From JBBSUQ01 sp964389755 (GTDB lineage Bacteria; Bacteroidota; Bacteroidia; Flavobacteriales_D; Crocinitomicaceae): a stretch of DNA of 64,000 nt. The stretch spans positions 7,345-71,344 of the forward strand of contig CAYMEW010000023.1 in the NCBI GenBank assembly GCA_964389755.1, written 5' to 3'. Position numbers and translations under genes: made by a program. The notes beneath the pieces were generated by a model that saw nothing but the letters and a program-made list of their open reading frames with translations, was not told where the DNA came from and ran no database searches. Positions 60,472 to 64,000 of the stretch are shown here, in pieces (position 1 is the first letter of the stretch; every line of letters starts with the position of its first letter).

Positions 60472-61703
60472 TGCGGCTGATCTACACGCTTGGCATAGTC
60501 CTCTACGGCGCTGTTCTTCACCTTGCATCGCTTTTCGTTCCGAAGGCTCGTGAATGGGTGCAGGGGCGCCGGAACTATTTCGGCAAACTTCCGGATGTAG
60601 CGGGTAAAAAAGTGTACTGGTTTCATTGTGCTTCACTCGGCGAATTCGACCAGGGAATCCCGGTCATGCGCGTTGTTCGCGAACGGGAACCGGAAACGTT
60701 TATCCTCGTAACCTTTTTCTCTCCCAGTGGCTTCAAACATTATCACAAACGGCAACATCCCGCCGATCACGCCTGTTACCTGCCACTCGACACCCCGCGA
60801 AATGCACGCCGTTTCATCCGGCATTTCAAACCGGAAAAAACCTTCTTCGTCAAGTATGAGTTTTGGGCCAATCACATCCTCGCTGCACGCCGTGCGGGGT
60901 CTTCCCTGTACTTGGTAAGCGGACTTTTTCGTCCCGGGCAGGTATTCTTCAAATGGTACGGTTCCTTTTTTCGGAAAGTTCTCAGGCAGTTTGAAGTGCT
61001 TTTTGTGCAGTACAGTGATTCGGCGGCCCTGTTGAAAGAGATTGGCATCGAAGGCGTGGTTATCGCCGGAGATACGCGCTACGACCAGGTGCTCGCCGCA
61101 AGCCTGAAAAGTTCGGAGAATGCCGTGCTGGAAGCCTTCGTTCCGGAGAAAAACGCCCTGGTCCTGGGAAGTTCCTGGCCGGAAGGTGAAGAAAAAATCT
61201 TACCGGCACTGAATGATTCTGCTTTTCCGGGAAAAACGATCATTGCGCCGCACGATGTTTCGGAGGCTCACGTGGAAGCCATTGCCGCACAACTGACACG
61301 TCCGTTCGTGCGCTATACGCAGGTAAAAGCAGGTGGTGACCTCCGTGGAGCCGATGTACTGATCCTCGACACGATCGGTCAGCTGGCATCCGCGTATCGC
61401 TATGGGAGCATTGCGTATGTGGGAGGTGGCTTTTCAGGGAAACTCCACAACATCCTCGAGCCGGCTGTTTTTGGACTGCCCGTACTTTTCGGACCCGAAC
61501 ACGCGCGCTTTCCGGAAGCAGACCATTTCCTGGAGGCCGGGATTGCGCGTGAGTTTCACGATACGGAATCCTTTGTAAGTGAACTTACGCAGATGCTGGA
61601 AGCTGGTGAAGAGCTGCGTAAACGGACCCGCGAATTCATTGCGAAGAACACCGGTGCCGCGCAACGGATCGCAGCGGTTTTGTATGCAGATCCGCTTCCT
61701 TAG
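60471..61703 (+). CDS. waaA: 3-deoxy-D-manno-octulosonic acid transferase WaaA (KdtA)
   Basis: A 410-residue inner-membrane-associated glycosyltransferase that adds Kdo to lipid A. N-terminal membrane segment (residues 1-22), then CASLGEFDQGIPVMRVV, TFFSPSGF, FFVKYEFWANHI, LYLVSGLFRPGQ, and the donor-binding part GGGFSGKLHNILEPAVFGLPVLFGPEH. Motifs and length fit. It directly follows the barrel gene. Confidence 0.94.
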   Translation: MRLIYTLGIVLYGAVLHLASLFVPKAREWVQGRRNYFGKLPDVAGKKVYWFHCASLGEFDQGIPVMRVVREREPETFILVTFFSPSGFKHYHKRQHPADHACYLPLDTPRNARRFIRHFKPEKTFFVKYEFWANHILAARRAGSSLYLVSGLFRPGQVFFKWYGSFFRKVLRQFEVLFVQYSDSAALLKEIGIEGVVIAGDTRYDQVLAASLKSSENAVLEAFVPEKNALVLGSSWPEGEEKILPALNDSAFPGKTIIAPHDVSEAHVEAIAAQLTRPFVRYTQVKAGGDLRGADVLILDTIGQLASAYRYGSIAYVGGGFSGKLHNILEPAVFGLPVLFGPEHARFPEADHFLEAGIAREFHDTESFVSELTQMLEAGEELRKRTREFIAKNTGAAQRIAAVLYADPLP

Positions 61704-61718
61704 GTCGGCGAATATTCT

Positions 61719-61726
61719 TATCTTTG
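61719..61726 (+). promoter_or_regulatory. -7 promoter element of the queD/PTPS gene
   Basis: TATCTTTG exactly matches TAnnTTTG and ends 19 bp before the TTG start. Confidence 0.5.
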
Positions 61727-61745
61727 CGCTTTCATAAAACACGAC

Positions 61746-62177
61746 TTGAAAACAGTTTACATTACACGCAGGGAACACTTTAATGCCGCTCACAAACTCT
61801 GGCGGGAAGACTGGTCTGCCGAAAAGAACGAGGAAGTCTTTGGTAAATGCAGCAACCGCAACTGGCACGGGCACAATTTTACGATCTACGTAACCGTAAA
61901 AGGAAAGCCGAGCGCCGATACCGGGTTTGTGATCAACCTGAAAGACCTGAGCACGATCATACGCGAGGAGGTCATCGAACCGCTTGACCATAAGAACCTG
62001 AACCTCGACGTTCCTTTTCTTGCTGGGATGCTCGCATCTACCGAAAACGTGGTCATCGCAATCTGGGACCGCATCCTGGAGCCCATTGCCAGAGCAGGAG
62101 GGGAGCTTGTGAAGATCAAACTCGTGGAAACGGAAAATAATTTTGTAGAATATTACGGAGGTAACGAACCGTACTAA
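61746..62177 (+). CDS. queD: 6-pyruvoyl-tetrahydropterin / 6-carboxytetrahydropterin synthase (QueD family)
   Basis: A 143-residue zinc enzyme. Zinc ligands His16 (HFNAAHKL) and His41/His43 (WHGHNF); the catalytic Cys35 lies six residues before His41. That C-x5-HGH spacing matches animal PTPS, whereas typical bacterial QueD has C-x3-HGH, so the activity may be PTPS rather than, or as well as, the queuosine step. It is just upstream of folE (12-bp gap), whose product is the substrate. Starts with TTG; no ATG precedes the first zinc ligand. Confidence 0.85.
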   Translation: MKTVYITRREHFNAAHKLWREDWSAEKNEEVFGKCSNRNWHGHNFTIYVTVKGKPSADTGFVINLKDLSTIIREEVIEPLDHKNLNLDVPFLAGMLASTENVVIAIWDRILEPIARAGGELVKIKLVETENNFVEYYGGNEPY

Positions 62178-62189
62178 GCCGACACATAC

Positions 62190-62783
62190 GTGGAAGAAAA
62201 AGACATCATCAACGACGAAACAACCGGCATCCTGGCCGCCAATTACGAAGCTGTACTGCGACAGCTAGGGGAAGACCCGCAACGAGAAGGACTCAAACGC
62301 ACGCCCGAACGCGTCGCGAAAGCCATGCAATTCCTCACCCAGGGTTACCATGAAGATCCCGAAGTGATTATGCGCAAGGCCCTGTTTCACGAAGAATATT
62401 CGGAAATGGTCATCGTGAAAGATATCGAGGTTTATTCACTTTGCGAACACCACATGCTGCCCTTCTTTGGAAAAGCACACGTGGCCTATATTCCCAACGG
62501 TACCATTGTCGGCCTGTCGAAAATACCGCGCGTGGTAGATGCTTATGCACGCCGCCTGCAGGTACAGGAACGTCTCACGATCGAGATCCGCGACTGTATT
62601 CAGCGCACACTCAATCCCAAAGGTGTGGCCGTGGTGCTTGAATGCTCACACATGTGCATGCAGATGCGCGGAGTTCAAAAGCAGAATTCGGTAACCACCT
62701 CCAGCGCTTTCACGGGCCTTTTTCTCAATAACGACAGTACCCGGAAAGAATTTATAAATCTCGTACAGGCAAAATTGCACTGA
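62190..62783 (+). CDS. folE: GTP cyclohydrolase I FolE
   Basis: A 197-residue enzyme converting GTP to 7,8-dihydroneopterin triphosphate for folate, queuosine or biopterin. Zinc ligands in SLCEHHMLPFFGKAHVAYIP and ECSHMCMQMRGVQKQNS; GLSKIPRVVDAYARRLQVQE is diagnostic. Starts with GTG, 12 bp after the PTPS/QueD gene; the first ATG lies too far inside. Confidence 0.96.
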   Translation: MEEKDIINDETTGILAANYEAVLRQLGEDPQREGLKRTPERVAKAMQFLTQGYHEDPEVIMRKALFHEEYSEMVIVKDIEVYSLCEHHMLPFFGKAHVAYIPNGTIVGLSKIPRVVDAYARRLQVQERLTIEIRDCIQRTLNPKGVAVVLECSHMCMQMRGVQKQNSVTTSSAFTGLFLNNDSTRKEFINLVQAKLH

Positions 62784-62850
62784 CAATTACTATGAGCCGC
62801 TATTCCGAATTTCGGGCGAAAAAATGGGCTGTCAGGTTGTAGTGGAATTT

Positions 62851-62871
62851 GAACTGAAAAATTGTCAGTTC
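62851..62871. promoter_or_regulatory. 21-bp inverted repeat before the BI-1 gene
   Basis: gaactga and tcagttc form a perfect 7-7-7 inverted repeat, 55 bp before the start of the BI-1 gene. The right part (aattgtcagt) is also complementary to actgacaatt at 62779-62788 around the folE stop, so a longer hairpin is possible. No T run follows. Confidence 0.5.
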
Positions 62872-62926
62872 GGGCCGTATGGTATGATTTTTAATCAGTA
62901 ATTTTACAACTAAGAAATAGGAAATT

Positions 62927-63643
62927 ATGAACAACATCATCGATCAGTCATACGAAAGCTACGCAAAAGAGCTTTCACGCGACTTCTTTAAGAATGTATA
63001 CGCTTACATGTTCGCAGCACTGGCGATCTCCGGGATCCTGGCTTACATGACCGGAACGCTTGAGTTTGCGTTTAATTATTTTATCGATCATCAAACAGGA
63101 GATCTCAAGCCGCTCTACTGGGTATGCATCCTGGCGCCTTTTGGGCTTGGTCTTGTGATCCAGTTGGCTTACAACCGCCTTTCCATGGGGCTGCTCATGC
63201 TGCTCTTTATCGCGTATTCGGCACTCATGGGGCTTTCACTGGGGCAACTCTTTCTGGTTTACACAAGCCAGTCCATCTACCTCACGTTTTTCATCAGTGC
63301 GGGTGCTTTTGCAGCCATGGCCATCCTCGGGTACACCACGAAAACGGACCTCACCAAAATGGGAAGTCTGCTGTACATGGGCTTCATCGGGATCTTTATC
63401 GCGGGCGTGGTGAATATGTTCATGCACAGTGAAACCATGGGGTACATCATGTCTATACTCGGTGTGATCGTGTTTACAGGGCTCACGGCTTACTTCATGC
63501 AAAACCTGAAGAAGATCGGAGAAAGTACCGATATCTCACACATGGACCGCAACAAGCTGGCCCTCGTGGGAGGTCTGCAACTTTACATTCTCTTTGTAAA
63601 CCTCTTTGTATCCCTGCTGCGCCTCTTCGGAGACCGCAACTAA
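62927..63643 (+). CDS. Bax inhibitor-1 (YccA) family membrane protein
   Basis: A 238-residue protein with seven predicted membrane segments. KELSRDFFKNVYAYMFAAL is the usual opening; FISAGAFAAMAILGYTTKTDLTKMGSLLYMG and LFVNLFVSLLRLFGDRN are BI-1 family hallmarks. Bacterial members may form calcium-leak channels or regulate proteases. Own promoter region with an inverted repeat; terminator at 63666. Not in an operon with folE (143-bp gap). Confidence 0.92.
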   Translation: MNNIIDQSYESYAKELSRDFFKNVYAYMFAALAISGILAYMTGTLEFAFNYFIDHQTGDLKPLYWVCILAPFGLGLVIQLAYNRLSMGLLMLLFIAYSALMGLSLGQLFLVYTSQSIYLTFFISAGAFAAMAILGYTTKTDLTKMGSLLYMGFIGIFIAGVVNMFMHSETMGYIMSILGVIVFTGLTAYFMQNLKKIGESTDISHMDRNKLALVGGLQLYILFVNLFVSLLRLFGDRN

Positions 63644-63665
63644 TCGGGTTAAAAATACCATGCAG

Positions 63666-63695
63666 AAAGCGATCAGCAATGATCGCTTTTTTTTT
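63666..63695 (+). terminator. Terminator of the BI-1 gene
   Basis: A 10-bp perfect stem (aaagcgatca / tgatcgcttt) has a GCAA loop and is followed by a long T run. Confidence 0.85.
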
Positions 63696-64000
63696 CGCCA
63701 CTGCCGTGAAAAGAAAATACACCAAACCTCTCTTTATCTCACTCACTAGGGGAGAGCAACGCAACCTGCAAACCAGTCAAACGTATACGTACATACACAA
63801 TCCCACTTTGCCAAACTCCATAAACACAATAACCTTAAATACGAAGCAATCCGCATGTACTTTGCATGTGCGCTTCAGTGTAAGCCATTGGGTACCTGCT
63901 GTACGCCGTTCCGTCAAAATTTCTGGCTGTCTGACGACCAACGGGAGGAGTTTTCAGAAATTTTAGGAACAAGTACATAAGCGGGTAATGGCTGCAACGT
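63696..64000. other. Right-end region without a recognised gene
   Basis: After the terminator about 305 bp lack a supported gene. A 41-codon frame (63855-63980, starting MYFACALQ and containing FWLSDDQREEF) is faintly like the start of some transposases, but it stops within the window and is too short to call. The sequence around 63780-63850 is A/C-rich and unlike the neighbouring genes. Confidence 0.5.

Noticed and set aside
1..64000. CRISPR arrays, rRNA or tRNA genes and complete insertion sequences
   Set aside because: No regularly spaced identical repeats, no rRNA-like stretch, no cloverleaf with CCA-like end and no transposase with terminal repeats were found by eye; a tRNAscan or ISfinder search would be the decisive check.

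Overview
The window is chromosomal DNA of a Bacteroidota bacterium, most likely order Flavobacteriales (Crocinitomicaceae/Cryomorphaceae-like; family not certain). Evidence: three secreted proteins end in type IX secretion (T9SS) type A sorting domains with a YPNP motif. A 1245-residue PKD-repeat protein ends in a gliding-motility-associated (type B) C-terminal domain. There are a CarboxypepD_reg/TonB receptor paired with a DUF4249 lipoprotein, DUF5686 and tandem DUF4230 proteins, lipoproteins with Bacteroidota-style signals, and several exact TAnnTTTG (-7) promoter boxes a short distance before start codons. Gene density is high. I see no rRNA, tRNA, CRISPR array or complete insertion sequence.

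Layout. 0-6.8 kb: secreted adhesin-like T9SS cargo (the first gene is cut by the window edge), an alpha/beta hydrolase, fabD and a barrel-less TonB-plug protein. 6.8-16.8 kb: envelope genes, namely mannose-1-phosphate guanylyltransferase with an SprT-like protein, an MlaE/MlaF-type lipid ABC transporter, a TamA/BamA-like barrel, small lipoproteins, and a tatC-DUF5686-lptB operon. 16.9-23 kb: recQ and the large PKD surface protein. 23-30 kb: an HxlR regulator divergent from DoxX with a clear operator, a DUF4249/TonB receptor pair, a thioesterase, DinB, a WYL regulator and a VOC protein. 30-35 kb: pheT-bioD-bioA and an SRPBCC protein. 35-43 kb: another T9SS cargo protein, pdhB, etfB-etfA, and a bifunctional nuclease overlapping a CNT nucleoside transporter. 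43-49.7 kb: a stand-alone LuxE-like enzyme, a TolB-propeller/barrel protein with a degenerate peptidase domain, an M20 amidohydrolase and two DUF4230 paralogues. 49.7-59.5 kb: a membrane-YceI fusion, then a tightly coupled nucleotide-sugar operon. 59.7-64 kb: a barrel protein coupled to waaA (kdtA), a PTPS/QueD homologue, folE and a BI-1 family protein.

How the genes fit together. Much of the window concerns the cell envelope: LPS transport and Kdo addition (lptB, waaA), lipid trafficking (MlaE/MlaF-like), outer-membrane barrels, Tat export, T9SS cargo, and precursor sugars. The eight-gene minus-strand operon at 51.4-59.5 kb holds a complete apparent route from UDP-GlcNAc to a UDP-2,3-diacetamido-glucuronic acid, plus UDP-glucose dehydrogenase, UDP-xylose synthase-like and RmlB enzymes and a CpsB-type phosphatase. 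It has no glycosyltransferase, flippase or polymerase, so it looks like a precursor-supply module. Metabolic genes (fabD, bioDA, pdhB, etfBA, folE) sit between these.

The least explained items are the membrane-YceI fusion under a 22-bp perfect palindrome, the pseudo-peptidase/TolB/barrel protein, the plug-only protein, the orphan LuxE enzyme, and inverted repeats before etfB, doxX and the BI-1 gene. No single unmistakably new system stands out. The YceI fusion and the pseudo-peptidase are the best candidates.
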